Source: Terrirhizobium terrae
GTDB taxonomy: Bacteria; Pseudomonadota; Alphaproteobacteria; Rhizobiales; Rhizobiaceae
Assembly: GCF_030323265.1 (NCBI RefSeq)
Contig: NZ_CP104992.1
Location: 4,129,501-4,193,500, forward strand
Reading direction: 5' to 3'
Length of the DNA stretch: 64,000 bases
The position numbers and the translations under genes were made by a program. The notes beneath the pieces are model-generated. The model made no database searches. It was not told where the DNA came from and saw only the letters and a list, made by a program, of their open reading frames with translations. Shown here one piece after another: positions 10,079-20,013 of the stretch. Each line of letters starts with the position of its first letter. The stretch's first letter is position 1.

Positions 10079-11092
10079 ATGGGCGTGATGAATCCAACCG
10101 AGGCCGTTCTTGATGAAAAGGCGATCGTCGCAGCCGCCGAAAAGGCGCTCGCAGACATCGCAGCGGTCCGCGAGGAAGTCGCCAAGGTCATCTTCGGCCA
10201 AGAGCGGGTCGTCGAAAACACCCTTCTCGCCGTTCTCTCCGGTGGCCACGCATTGCTCGTCGGCGTCCCGGGTCTTGCCAAGACAAAACTCGTCAATACC
10301 CTCGGCACGGTTCTTGGTCTCGATTCCAGCCGCATCCAGTTCACGCCCGACCTGATGCCCTCCGATATTCTCGGCTCCGAAGTCATGGATACGGACGAGA
10401 GCGGCCGCCGCTCGTTCCGCTTCATCAAAGGCCCCGTCTTCGCCCAGCTTCTGATGGCCGACGAGATCAATCGCGCCTCGCCGCGCACCCAGTCGGCACT
10501 GCTGCAGTCAATGCAGGAATATCACATCACGGTGGCCGGCCAGCGCTACGATCTGCCCGCCCCTTTCCATGTTCTCGCGACCCAGAACCCGCTGGAACAG
10601 GAAGGCACCTATCCCCTGCCGGAAGCACAGCTCGACCGCTTCCTGCTGCAGGTCGACGTGCTCTATCCGGATCTCGCCGCCGAGCGACAGATCCTTCTCG
10701 ACACGACCGGCATGGCCGAAGCAAAGCCGCGCGGCGTGATCGACAGCGCCCGCCTGCAGGAGATCCAGATGCTGATCCGCCAGATGCCGGTCTCCGACAA
10801 GGTGGTCGATGCCATCCTGTCGCTCGTCCGTTCAGCGCGTCCTGGGCACGGCAATGCTCAGACCGACAAGCATGTCGCCTGGGGCCCCGGCCCGCGCGCC
10901 GGCCAGTCGCTGATGCTGACGGCGCGTGCACGCGCACTTTATGAAGGCCGCCTCGCCCCGTCGCTCGACGATGTCTACGCGCTGGCGGAGCCGGTTCTCG
11001 AACATCGTATGGCCCTGAATTTTGCAGCGCGCGCCGAAGGCATGTCGGTGCGTGACGTGATTGCTGGATTGGTAAAGCAGGCTCGCGGGTAA
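10079..11092 (+). CDS. moxR: MoxR-family AAA+ ATPase
   Basis: MoxR/AAA_3 ATPase of 337 residues, a chaperone-like ATPase that works with von Willebrand-type partners encoded next to it. Walker A is GVPGLAKTKL, Walker B is LLMADEINRAS, and the sensor 1 is LATQNPLEQEGTYPLPEAQLDRF. The ATG at 10079 is chosen because GGAG at 10069-10072 is 6 nt upstream; in-frame ATG 10067 and TTG 10049 lack spacing. It leads a cluster with DUF58, BatA/DUF4159 and a large membrane protein. Confidence 0.92.
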   Translation: MGVMNPTEAVLDEKAIVAAAEKALADIAAVREEVAKVIFGQERVVENTLLAVLSGGHALLVGVPGLAKTKLVNTLGTVLGLDSSRIQFTPDLMPSDILGSEVMDTDESGRRSFRFIKGPVFAQLLMADEINRASPRTQSALLQSMQEYHITVAGQRYDLPAPFHVLATQNPLEQEGTYPLPEAQLDRFLLQVDVLYPDLAAERQILLDTTGMAEAKPRGVIDSARLQEIQMLIRQMPVSDKVVDAILSLVRSARPGHGNAQTDKHVAWGPGPRAGQSLMLTARARALYEGRLAPSLDDVYALAEPVLEHRMALNFAARAEGMSVRDVIAGLVKQARG

Positions 11093-11119
11093 AATCCCGC
11101 TCCTCTGAAAGGACAGTGC

Positions 11120-12037
11120 GTGGCATCAATCGGCCAGATCGTCGAGCAGACATCCAGCAGCGAAGTCCTCTCCCGCGCCCAGGCGCGCGCAGCACTCGTT
11201 CCCGACTGCATGGTGGAAGCAAAGCGTATCGCCAACACGGTGATCGCCGGCTGGCATGGCCGGCGCAAGCGCGGCATGGGCGAAAACTTCTGGCAGTTCC
11301 GCCCCTATGCGGATGGCGAAAGCCTGTCGCGCATCGACTGGCGCCGCTCCGCCCGCGACGACCACACCTATGTCCGCGACCGCGAATGGGAAGCCGCCCA
11401 CACGATCTGGCTCTGGGCCGACATGTCGCCGTCGATGATGTACAAGTCGACGCTCGCCATGGTCTCGAAGGAAAGCCGCGCGCTGGTGCTGATGCTGGCG
11501 CTTGCCGAAATCCTCGCGCGCTCAGGCGAGCGCATCGGATGTCCGGGCATCATGGAGCCGGTCTCGTCCCGCAACGCCGCCGAACGGCTGGCAACCGCCA
11601 TCATGCACGCACCGCTCACCACCGGCCTGCCGGAAACCTCGATGATCAGAGGCCAGAGCGATATCGTCCTGATCGGCGATTTTCTCGATGACGCCGATAC
11701 CGTGATGAGCCGCATCTCGCCGCTCGGGAAACGCGGCCTGCGCGGCCATGTGGTCGAGGTCGCCGACCCGGCCGAGGAAACCTTCCCCTATGCCGGCCGC
11801 ACCGAATTCACCGATCCCGAGACCGGCGAGAAGCTGACAGCCGGCCGCGCCGAAATGATCCGCGACGACTATCAGCGCGCCTATCTCGCCCGCCGCGAGG
11901 CGCTTGGTGAAGGCCTGCGCCGGCTCGGCTGGAGTTTCGTTTTCCACCGCACCGACCATCTGGCATCGGAAGCGCTCGTCGCCGTCCACGGTTATCTCGC
12001 CGGCATGCCGGCCGTCATTCCGGGGGCGCGGACATGA
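11120..12037 (+). CDS. DUF58 domain protein
   Basis: A 305-residue protein with the DUF58 core: GMGENFWQFRPYADGESLSRIDWRRSAR, followed by a vWA-like segment (LWADMSPSMMYK) with a DxSxS-like metal-site motif. It starts at a GTG with AAAGGACAG upstream and its stop overlaps the next start at 12034. DUF58 proteins pair with MoxR ATPases; the process served here (often envelope or aerotolerance functions) is not shown by the sequence. Confidence 0.88.
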   Translation: MASIGQIVEQTSSSEVLSRAQARAALVPDCMVEAKRIANTVIAGWHGRRKRGMGENFWQFRPYADGESLSRIDWRRSARDDHTYVRDREWEAAHTIWLWADMSPSMMYKSTLAMVSKESRALVLMLALAEILARSGERIGCPGIMEPVSSRNAAERLATAIMHAPLTTGLPETSMIRGQSDIVLIGDFLDDADTVMSRISPLGKRGLRGHVVEVADPAEETFPYAGRTEFTDPETGEKLTAGRAEMIRDDYQRAYLARREALGEGLRRLGWSFVFHRTDHLASEALVAVHGYLAGMPAVIPGART

Positions 12038-14876
12038 GTGCTCTCGCCTTCGCCAACCCCTTCATCCTCTTCGGGCTTCTGTCGCTGCCGGTGATCTGGT
12101 GGCTGCTCAGGCTCACCCCGCCGCGCCCGCAGACGGAAGTCTTTCCGCCGCTTCGTATCCTTGCGACGGTCCTGAAGCGCGAGGAAACGCCGGCCCAAAG
12201 CCCCTGGTGGCTGACACTGCTGCGCATGCTGCTTGCCGCCGCCGTCATCCTGGCGATCGCCGATCCGGTCCTCAATCCGCGCGCAAGCTCGCTCAATTCC
12301 GGCGGTCCGCTCGCGCTTGTGATCGACAATGGCTGGTCGAGCGCCGTCGACTGGGAGCGCCGCATCGAGACGGCCAACATGCTGATCGACGAGGCCGAGA
12401 GCTCCGACGTGCCGGTTTCGGTCATCTTCACTGCCGAAGCGACCAACGAGCCGGTCGCGGGAACCGCCGCCGCCGCGCGTGACAAGCTCGCCGCAGCCGA
12501 GCCGAGGCCGCTCGTGCCTGACCGCCTGCGCGCCGCCCGCGCCTTGCAGGAGTCACTGAACGGCAACCAGCCCGGCACCGTCGCGATGATTTCCGATGGC
12601 ATCGCTGCCGGCGGCGACGAAGAGGCAATGACGACGCTCGCTGGCCTGTCTCCCGGCGAAGTCCGCCTCTACGAAGGCGACGGCCGTGGCTCGATCGCGC
12701 TGACCAGCGCCACCAACAATTCCGCCTCCATGGCTGTCACCGCCACCCGACTTGAGACCGGTGCGCCGCAACAGGTCACCGTCAACGCGCTGGATCAGCA
12801 GGGCCGCGCGCTCGCCTCGGGCACGATGGATTTCGCCGCCGGCTCCGGTACCGCCACGGCGGAAATCTCCGCCCCTTTGAGCTGCGCAACGATTTCGCCC
12901 GCCTGAGTGTCGAAGGTGTCGCTACGGCCGGCGCCACCCATCTGCTAGACGACGGCTTCAAGCGCCGCCGCATCGCTCTGATAGCCGGCGAGAGCGGCAG
13001 CGATTTCCAACCGCTGCTCCAGCCGCTCTACTACATCAGCCGCGCGCTCTCGCCCTATGCCGACGTCATCCAGCCGAATACGGCCGATCTCGCGGTGTCC
13101 ATCCCGCAGATTCTCGAAAACAACCCGTCCGCGATCATCATGGCCGATGTCGGGCGCCTGCCGGCGGAGACCTACGCTCCTCTACAGCAATGGATTTCAC
13201 GCGGCGGCACGCTGATCCGCTTCGCCGGCCCACGCCTTGCCGCCGCCCCTGCCGACGATCCGCTCGTGCCGGTGCGGTTGCGCCAGGGCGAGCGCGCGCT
13301 TGGCGGCGCCATGTCCTGGTCAGAGCCGCAGGTTCTGGCGGACTTCCCGAAATTCGGTCCCTTCGCCGGCATGCCGCGCGCCGCCGACATCACCGTCACC
13401 CGCCAGGTCCTCGCCGAACCGACGCCGGACCTTGCCGAGCGCACCTGGGCAAGCCTTGCCGATGGCACGCCGCTGGTCACGACCCGCGAAGTCGAAGCCG
13501 GCCGTCTCGTCCTCTTCCATACGAGCGCCGAGGCGACATGGTCCAACCTGCCCCTATCGGGCAATTTCGTCGAAATGCTGCGCCGCGTGGTCCAGCTCGC
13601 CCGCGCCGGCGGTGCGACCACTTCGTCTGCCGGCTCGGATAACGCGGCAGCGACCCTTCCGCCTTATCGCCTGCTGACGGCTGACGGCCTGCTGACGACG
13701 GAAACGGGCGGTGCCCGCCCGATCACCATCGCCGCCGGCCAGACGCCATCCGCCAATTTCGACCATCCGCCCGGCCTTTACGGCACCGAGGACGGCTTCT
13801 CGGCCGTAAACCTTTTAGCCCCGGGAACGGTGCTCGCCGCCTTCGATCCCGCCGCGATCGGTCGCCCCGTCGTCCGCGAAGGGCTCGCCGGTGGTGAAGC
13901 CGTGTCGCTGCGTCCTTCGCTGTTTGCCGCAGCCTTCGCCATGCTTATCCTCGACAGCCTGATCGTGCTCTTCATGAATGGTGCCTTTTCCCGCAGGCCG
14001 AAAGGCCCACGCCGCAGCTCCGATGCAGCCACTGCGGCCGCTATCGCAGCGCTGGCCTTCGGCCTCTTCGCCATGCAGCCGAACCCGGTTTCCGCCCAGG
14101 AAATGCCGGAGGGCAGCGGTGCGAAGGCCGGCGACGAGCAGATCCTCGAACATCTCGACACGACCCATCTCGCCTATGTCGTCACCGGCGAGGCGGATGT
14201 GGATAGCGTCTCCGAACAGGGGCTCGACGGCCTGTCGCAGTTCCTGACCTATCGCACGACGCTGGAGCCCGGCGCGCCCGTCGGCCTCGACATCACCAAA
14301 GACGAACTGTCCTTTTACCCGATCATCTACTGGCCGATTTCCGCCAACGCACCGATGCCCTCGCAGGCCGCGATCTCCCGTATCGACGCCTATATGCGCA
14401 ATGGCGGTACCGTGTTGTTCGATACGCGCGATCAGGTGTCCTCGCTTGATGGCGGCACATCTCCGAACGGCGAGCGGCTGCAGGAAATCCTCGCCAACAT
14501 CGACATTCCGCCTCTGGAGCCCGTGCCGGAAAACCACGTTCTCGCGCGTTCTTTCTACCTACTGACCAACTTCCCCGGCCGCTATACCGGCAGCCCGCTC
14601 TGGGTCGAGGCACGGCAGGACGGACGCAACAGCGCAAACCAGGTGTCTTCCGGCGGCGACGGCGTCTCGCCGATCATGATCACCGGCAACGACATGGCCG
14701 GCGCCTGGGCCGTCGATGCACAGGGCGCGCCTGTCCTGCCGACCGTACCGCCGGACGACATGCAGCGGGAATATGCCTACCGCGCCGGGGTCAACATCAT
14801 GATGTACATGCTGACCGGCAACTATAAAGCCGACCAGGTGCATGTCCCTGCCCTGCTCGAACGGCTAGGCCAGTAA
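12034..14876 (+). CDS. BatA/DUF4159 membrane protein (frame broken)
   Basis: Large two-part membrane protein, about 947 residues after correction. The N-terminus (FANPFILFGLLSLPVIWWLL) is the aerotolerance-regulator BatA-type helix followed by a second helix; a membrane segment near LFAAAFAMLILDSLIVLFMNG precedes a C-terminal DUF4159 domain (LAYVVTGEADVDSVSEQGL, YPIIYWPISANAPMPSQA, NGGTVLFDTRD). The frame is lost in the CCCCTTT run 12872-12878; adding one base joins EISAP to FELRNDFARLSVEGVA. It overlaps the DUF58 gene and is followed after 12 bp by the next membrane gene. Confidence 0.88.
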
Positions 14877-14888
14877 GGGAGAACGACG

Positions 14889-16955
14889 ATGACACTTGAA
14901 TTCGCGCCCTTCTTCCCCTGGCCTGTGCTGATCGGTCTCGGCGCCTTCGCGCTCATTCTCTGCGCCATGGCTTTTTGGCGTGGCATTCGTGGCGCGAGCC
15001 TGCGCACGCTCGCCCTCGCCGCCCTGCTTCTGGCACTCGCCAATCCGACGCTGCTGCAGGAAGACCGCGAGCCGCTCTCGACCATCGTACCAGTCATCGT
15101 CGACCGCTCCCAGAGCCAGCAGACCGAGGAACGCAAGCGCCAGACGGATGAGGCGCTGGCCGAACTGAGGGATCGCTTCTCGCGCTATCCCCGCATCGAG
15201 ACGCGCATCGTCGAGGTCAATGACGACCCGGATAGCGACACGCCCTCGACGAGGCTGTACACCGCGCTCCGTGCCGCGATCTCCGACGTTCCGCCTGCCC
15301 GTCTCGGTGCCGCCGTCTTCGTTACCGACGGCCAGATCCACGACATGCCCGGCACCAATCAGGATCTCGGCTTCAATGCCCCCGTCCACGGCCTGATCAC
15401 CGGCCAGCCGGACGAGTTCGACCGCCGCGTCGAAGTGGTCCGCGCCCCGCGCTTCGGCATCGTCAACGAGGAGCAGGAACTGACGCTTCGGGTTGTCGAC
15501 GACGGCCGCTCCAATAATGCGCCGGCCCAGGTGACGGTGCGCATGAACGGCGAACAGACCGCGACCTTCCGCGCCACGCCCGGCACCGATACGCCCTTCC
15601 CCTTCACCGTGCCCCGCGCCGGCAATAACGTGATGGAATTTTCCGTCGACGAACTGCCGGGCGAAGTGACGACGGCAAACAACCGCGCTGTCCATGTGAT
15701 CGACGGCATCCGCCAGAACCTGCGCGTGCTGCTCGTCTCGGGCGAACCGCACGCAGGTGAGCGCGCCTGGCGTAACCTCTTGAAGTCCGATGCCTCGGTC
15801 GATCTGGTCCACTTCACCATCCTGCGTCCGCCGGAAAAGCAGGACGGCACGCCGATCGACGAACTGTCGCTGATCGCCTTCCCGACCCGTGAACTCTTCG
15901 TCGAGAAGATCAAGGATTTCGACCTGATCATCTTCGACCGCTACAAGCATCGCGGCGTCCTGCCGATCCTCTATTACGACTACATCTCCCAATATGTGCA
16001 GAACGGCGGCGCGCTGCTGATCGCGGCGGGCCCGGAACATGCGAGCGAGGATTCGATCGCGCTGACGCCGCTGGAACAGGTACTCCCCGCCTCCCCGACC
16101 GGTGAAGTCCACAATGCCGGCTTCTATCCGCACCTTTCGGCAGCCGGCCAGAAGCATCCGGTGACCCGCGGCCTCGACGGCTCCAATTCCACCCCGCCCG
16201 CCTGGGGCCGCTGGTTCCGCACCATCGATGTCGACCAGCCGCAGGGCCAGACGGTGATGGAAGGCGACGGCAACCGTCCTCTCCTCGTGCTGAACCGCCA
16301 GGGCGAAGGCCGCGTCGCCATGCTGCTCTCCGACCAGGGCTGGCTCTGGGCCCGCGGCTTCGAAGGAGGCGGCCCGCATGTGGCGCTCTATCGCCGCATC
16401 GCCCACTGGCTGATGAAAGAACCGGAACTCGAGGAGGAGGCGCTGACCGCCCGCTCCTCCGGCCGCACGCTCGAGGCGACGCGCCAGACGATCGGCGACG
16501 ATCCGGGTCCCGCGACAGTCCGTTTCCCGTCCGGGCGCACCGAGACCATCCCGATGGCCGAAGCCGGCCCCGGCCAGTACCGCTTCGAGCGGCGCATGGA
16601 TGAGGTCGGCCTCTTCCAGGTGTCGAACGGCGATTTCACCACGCTCGTCCATGTCGGCGCCGTCGATGCACCGGAATTCAAGGCAATGATCTCGACCGAA
16701 GAGACGCTGAAACCCTATGCCGACGAAACCCGTGGCCTCGTCACCCGCGTCGCATCCAGCGACGGCATCACTTTGCCCGATATCCTGCCGGTGCGCGGCG
16801 AGGTGCGCATCAGCGACCCGAGCCGCATGGTCGTGCGCATGACCGATGAATCCGTGCTGCGCGGCATCAACAGCCTGCCGCTGTTCGCCGGCTTTGCGGG
16901 CCTCTCGGCCCTGCTCTTCGCCGTCGCCGCCATGTGGTGGCGCGAGGGTCGCTGA
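14889..16955 (+). CDS. Membrane protein with vWA-like and amidotransferase-like regions
   Basis: A 688-residue protein with N-terminal helices (about 10-30 and 38-55), a vWA-like region starting IVPVIVDRSQSQ and containing AAVFVTDGQIHDMP, a class I glutamine-amidotransferase-like fold around ALLIAAGPEHASED without an evident catalytic Cys, and a C-terminal helix (FAGLSALLFAVAAMWW). It closes the MoxR-DUF58-DUF4159 cluster, so it probably forms part of the same envelope complex. No enzymatic activity can be asserted. Confidence 0.85.
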   Translation: MTLEFAPFFPWPVLIGLGAFALILCAMAFWRGIRGASLRTLALAALLLALANPTLLQEDREPLSTIVPVIVDRSQSQQTEERKRQTDEALAELRDRFSRYPRIETRIVEVNDDPDSDTPSTRLYTALRAAISDVPPARLGAAVFVTDGQIHDMPGTNQDLGFNAPVHGLITGQPDEFDRRVEVVRAPRFGIVNEEQELTLRVVDDGRSNNAPAQVTVRMNGEQTATFRATPGTDTPFPFTVPRAGNNVMEFSVDELPGEVTTANNRAVHVIDGIRQNLRVLLVSGEPHAGERAWRNLLKSDASVDLVHFTILRPPEKQDGTPIDELSLIAFPTRELFVEKIKDFDLIIFDRYKHRGVLPILYYDYISQYVQNGGALLIAAGPEHASEDSIALTPLEQVLPASPTGEVHNAGFYPHLSAAGQKHPVTRGLDGSNSTPPAWGRWFRTIDVDQPQGQTVMEGDGNRPLLVLNRQGEGRVAMLLSDQGWLWARGFEGGGPHVALYRRIAHWLMKEPELEEEALTARSSGRTLEATRQTIGDDPGPATVRFPSGRTETIPMAEAGPGQYRFERRMDEVGLFQVSNGDFTTLVHVGAVDAPEFKAMISTEETLKPYADETRGLVTRVASSDGITLPDILPVRGEVRISDPSRMVVRMTDESVLRGINSLPLFAGFAGLSALLFAVAAMWWREGR

Positions 16956-16958
16956 CCC

Positions 16959-17375
16959 GTGGCCACGATCGAGCTCACGTCCGCGCCAACCGGCGAGGAT
17001 CTGGACGTCATCCTCAAGGGCCTCACCGCCTATAACGAAGCCGAGGTCGGTCCCGCCGACCGCATCCCGCTGGCGGTCCTGATCCGCGACGAAGGCGGAC
17101 AGGTGATCGGCGGCCTGTCGGGCTACACGTCCTGGGGCTGGCTGTTCACGCAATTGCTGTTCATTCCCGAACAGCTGCGCGGACACGGCATGGCCGCCAG
17201 ACTGCTGGATGAGGCAGAGGCCGAAGCCCGCCATCGCGGCTGCCGCGGTGCCTGGATCGACACGTTCAACCCGCAGGCCCTCAAGGCCTATCAGCGGCAG
17301 GGATACGAGATCTTCGGCGAACTGCCCGCCTTCGTCGGCGACCGCACCCGCAGCTTTCTCCGGAAGGCGCTCTGA
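16959..17375 (+). CDS. GNAT acetyltransferase (tandem copy 1)
   Basis: A 138-residue GNAT protein starting at GTG, 3 bp after the preceding stop. The acetyl-CoA binding motif A is visible as LFIPEQLRGHGMAARLLDEA, followed by the conserved IDTFNPQALKAYQRQGYE. Its neighbour at 17414 has the same layout, so the two arose by tandem duplication. The acceptor substrate is unknown. Confidence 0.85.
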   Translation: MATIELTSAPTGEDLDVILKGLTAYNEAEVGPADRIPLAVLIRDEGGQVIGGLSGYTSWGWLFTQLLFIPEQLRGHGMAARLLDEAEAEARHRGCRGAWIDTFNPQALKAYQRQGYEIFGELPAFVGDRTRSFLRKAL

Positions 17376-17413
17376 GCTACAACTCCCCTGAAAACGGGAG
17401 GAAATCCAGAGGC

Positions 17414-17833
17414 ATGGAATCCGAGCTTAAAGTGACGGAGGGAATTGCTCCTTCAAAGGAAGCGGTCATTCTCGATCGGTTGAAGTCATTCAATACCGCC
17501 TCTTTCGGCGAGAGCGATCGCCGCGAACTGACCATCCCTCTTTACGGCGATGAGGGCGAAATCACTGGAGGCCTCGTCGGCTATACAGGCCGCGGATGGC
17601 TCTATGTCTCGATGCTCTACATCCCGGAAGAACTGCGTGGCCAAGGCCTTGCCGCCCGCATGCTCGCCATGGCCGAAGACGAGGCCCGCCAACGCGGCTG
17701 CATCGGCGCCTATATAGACACGATGAACCCGGCGGCGCTGAAACTCTATCTCAAGCTCGGCTACGCAGAGATCGGCAGGCTCGACGCGCTCGCGGGCGGC
17801 CATGTCATCACATGGCTCGCCAAACGCTTCTAG
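17414..17833 (+). CDS. GNAT acetyltransferase (tandem copy 2)
   Basis: A 139-residue paralogue of the preceding gene: LYIPEELRGQGLAARMLAMA and IDTMNPAALKLYLKLGYAE align without gaps to the first copy. A GGGAGG lies upstream of the ATG with a rather long spacing. It ends convergent with the MFS gene. The substrate is unknown. Confidence 0.85.
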   Translation: MESELKVTEGIAPSKEAVILDRLKSFNTASFGESDRRELTIPLYGDEGEITGGLVGYTGRGWLYVSMLYIPEELRGQGLAARMLAMAEDEARQRGCIGAYIDTMNPAALKLYLKLGYAEIGRLDALAGGHVITWLAKRF

Positions 17834-17839
17834 AGCGCG

Positions 17840-19152
17840 TCACGACAGCGAAGCGTCCCTCGTCTCGACACGGATCATCAGCGAAGCGATCGCCGCAACC
17901 AAAAGCAATGCGGCGAAGATGCCGATCGTCAGGCCGAAGCCGTGGGCAACGATATAGACCATGGCCGAAGGCGCGATCAGCCCGCCGAGCCGGGCCATGG
18001 CGCCTGCAGCGCCCATGCCGGTTGCGCGCGACGTCGTGGGATAGAGCTCCGGCGTATAGGCGTAGAGCGCCCCCAGGTGCCGAGAAGCGCAAAGCTCATC
18101 AGCAGCAGCGACGTTCCGATCATCACCGCGCCTGACGCCAGCACGAAGAGCAGGCATCCGACGGCGGAAAGCAGGCAGAAGCCGGTCAGTGTCGGCTTGC
18201 GGCCCCATTTCTCCACACCATAGGCGGCAAGCGCATAGCCCGGCAGCTGAGCCAGAGCTACGAGGACAAGGAAGCCGTAGCCGCGCACGAAGCCGAAGCC
18301 TTCGCTGGCAAGCCTCGCCGGCATCCAGGTGAAGACCCCGTAATAGGAGACTGAGACCAGGAACCAGACAGCAAGGATCATCACGCTCGTTCGCCGCAGC
18401 GCCGGCGCGAATATGCCGACCCGCGCCTCCGCCGGCGGCAGAACCAGTTCCTCCGACAGCGCGAGCTCCTTGCCGGTATTGACGGCCACGATCCGGTTCA
18501 CCACCTCGCGCGCCTCATGCGTCTTACCCGTGCGCAACAGATAAATCGGCGATTCGGGGATGAGCACGCGCATGCCTATACCAAGGATAGCCGGCAGGGC
18601 CGTGACGGCGAAGATAACCCGCCACGCGTCGGTGATCCCGGCAACGTTGGCGATCCAGGCCGTCAGGGCAACGATCAGAGTGCCGATTGCCCAGAAACCT
18701 TCCAGCGCCACCAGCCAGCGGCCGCGGTTCTTCGCCGGAAGGAATTCCGACATCATCGCATAGTCGACCGGCAGAGTGCCGCCGACCGCCATGCCGGTAA
18801 ACAGCCTGAGGATCAAGAGAATGGTGAAGTCAGGCGCAAAGATCGACAGCGTTCCGAAGAGCGCGTCGCAGGATACGGTGATGATCAGCACCGAGCGTCG
18901 GCCGATCCGGTCGGCAAGCCGTCCGAAGGCAACCGCGCCGATCAGCATGCCGAGGAAGAATACCGTTCCCGTCTGCAGGGCCTGCGGGATAGTCAGGCCG
19001 AAGGTCGCCGCGATCGACGCCGCGGTAAAACCGACCGCCAGCACCTGCATCGCGTCGGCGGCCCAGACGAGCCCGAAAATCGCAATCAGCCGACGCTGAT
19101 ACCGCCCGGCGCCGGCACGATCCAGCGCTTCGTCGACAGTGATGTATTTCAT
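17840..19152 (-). CDS. MFS transporter, sugar/metabolite symporter type (frame broken)
   Basis: Twelve-helix MFS carrier of about 437 residues. The loop 2-3 motif is GRLADRIGRRS, and PESPIYLLRTGK in the central loop and GVEKWGRKPTL in loop 8-9 match the sugar porter/metabolite-H+ symporter branch. The ATG at 19152 has GGTGAGG 6 nt upstream. A base is missing in the C run 18070-18074 (G run on the coding strand): the direct frame ends in Arg/Pro-rich sequence, while the corrected frame continues GALYAYTPELYPTTSRATG, the typical motif before helix 11. Substrate unknown. Confidence 0.88.
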
Positions 19153-19220
19153 GCCCGCCCTCACCCCTGAGTTCAGTTCGGCTCTCGCCACCAGCCAAGG
19201 GTAGGCATAATCGATTTAAT

Positions 19221-19751
19221 TTATTCGCGCCAGCCGATGACGCCCTTCAGGCCGTCATGCACGCCCTCGACCAACGGTACGACCAGAACTCGTGCCGGAT
19301 CGACCGGACCGGGGAACTTCAGCGCATCGTAAGAGACCTTTTCGAAGCCGAGCGGCATGTAATAGGGCGGGTCACCGATCAGGATCACGCCTTCCGAACC
19401 CTTGCGCCGCGCGGCCTCGATGGCAATCCGCACCAGTTCCCGGCCTATACCGCGGTTCTTGTGCGAGGGCCTGACGGCAAGCGGGCCGAGCATGTGGCCT
19501 CTTACGGAACCCGCCAGCACCGGCGTCATCCGCACGGAAGCGATCGTCTCGCCGTCATCGGTGCAGACAAAGGACAGCGACCGGTCATGCGGCCCCTGCT
19601 CGCGGATGCGGGCTGCGGCCCTGACATGCCGGCCGGGACCGAAGGCTTCTTCGTTGATCAGTTCGATGACTTCATCATGAGACGCGTCCTCGGTCAGATA
19701 GACGAGATCGTGTTTTGCGAGCGACTGGATGCTGAGAAGGTGCAGGGACAT
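19221..19751 (-). CDS. GNAT N-acetyltransferase (YhbS-like)
   Basis: A 176-residue GNAT with the pattern LGPLAVRPSHKNRGIGRELV (CoA motif A) and VILIGDPPYYMPLGFEKV, which is characteristic of the YhbS/putative acetyltransferase group. The ATG at 19751 (MSLHLLSIQSL) is chosen; a further upstream in-frame start at 19790 would add a cationic extension without clear support. Substrate unknown. Confidence 0.83.
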   Translation of the reverse strand: MSLHLLSIQSLAKHDLVYLTEDASHDEVIELINEEAFGPGRHVRAAARIREQGPHDRSLSFVCTDDGETIASVRMTPVLAGSVRGHMLGPLAVRPSHKNRGIGRELVRIAIEAARRKGSEGVILIGDPPYYMPLGFEKVSYDALKFPGPVDPARVLVVPLVEGVHDGLKGVIGWRE

Positions 19752-20013
19752 GGTGAACCGAAGCCGTAGATAAAGGAGCGGACAGGACAAGCGAAATCGA
19801 TGACGCCTCTTGTGGCGTCGTGGTCGATCTTCAGCGTCGTCGCAGTGCCCGTACTTCGGTCATGAGAGTGCGTGTTCCCGAAAAAGTGTGAAAAGCGAAC
19901 TAGCAGTATTTCTTTTGTCCGTCCAATGCAAAAACACATCGTTCGCAAAATCGCGTCTCGCCATCTGCCGCAAGCGCCGTATGTATCGGGAAACGAAGGA
20001 TAAGGAGAGCGCT

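Noticed and set aside
14865-17234. 789-codon open frame on the minus strand opposite the large membrane gene
   Set aside because: It is antisense to a gene with clear membrane helices and family features; its product is His/Asp/Arg/Gln-rich as expected of complementary high-GC coding DNA.
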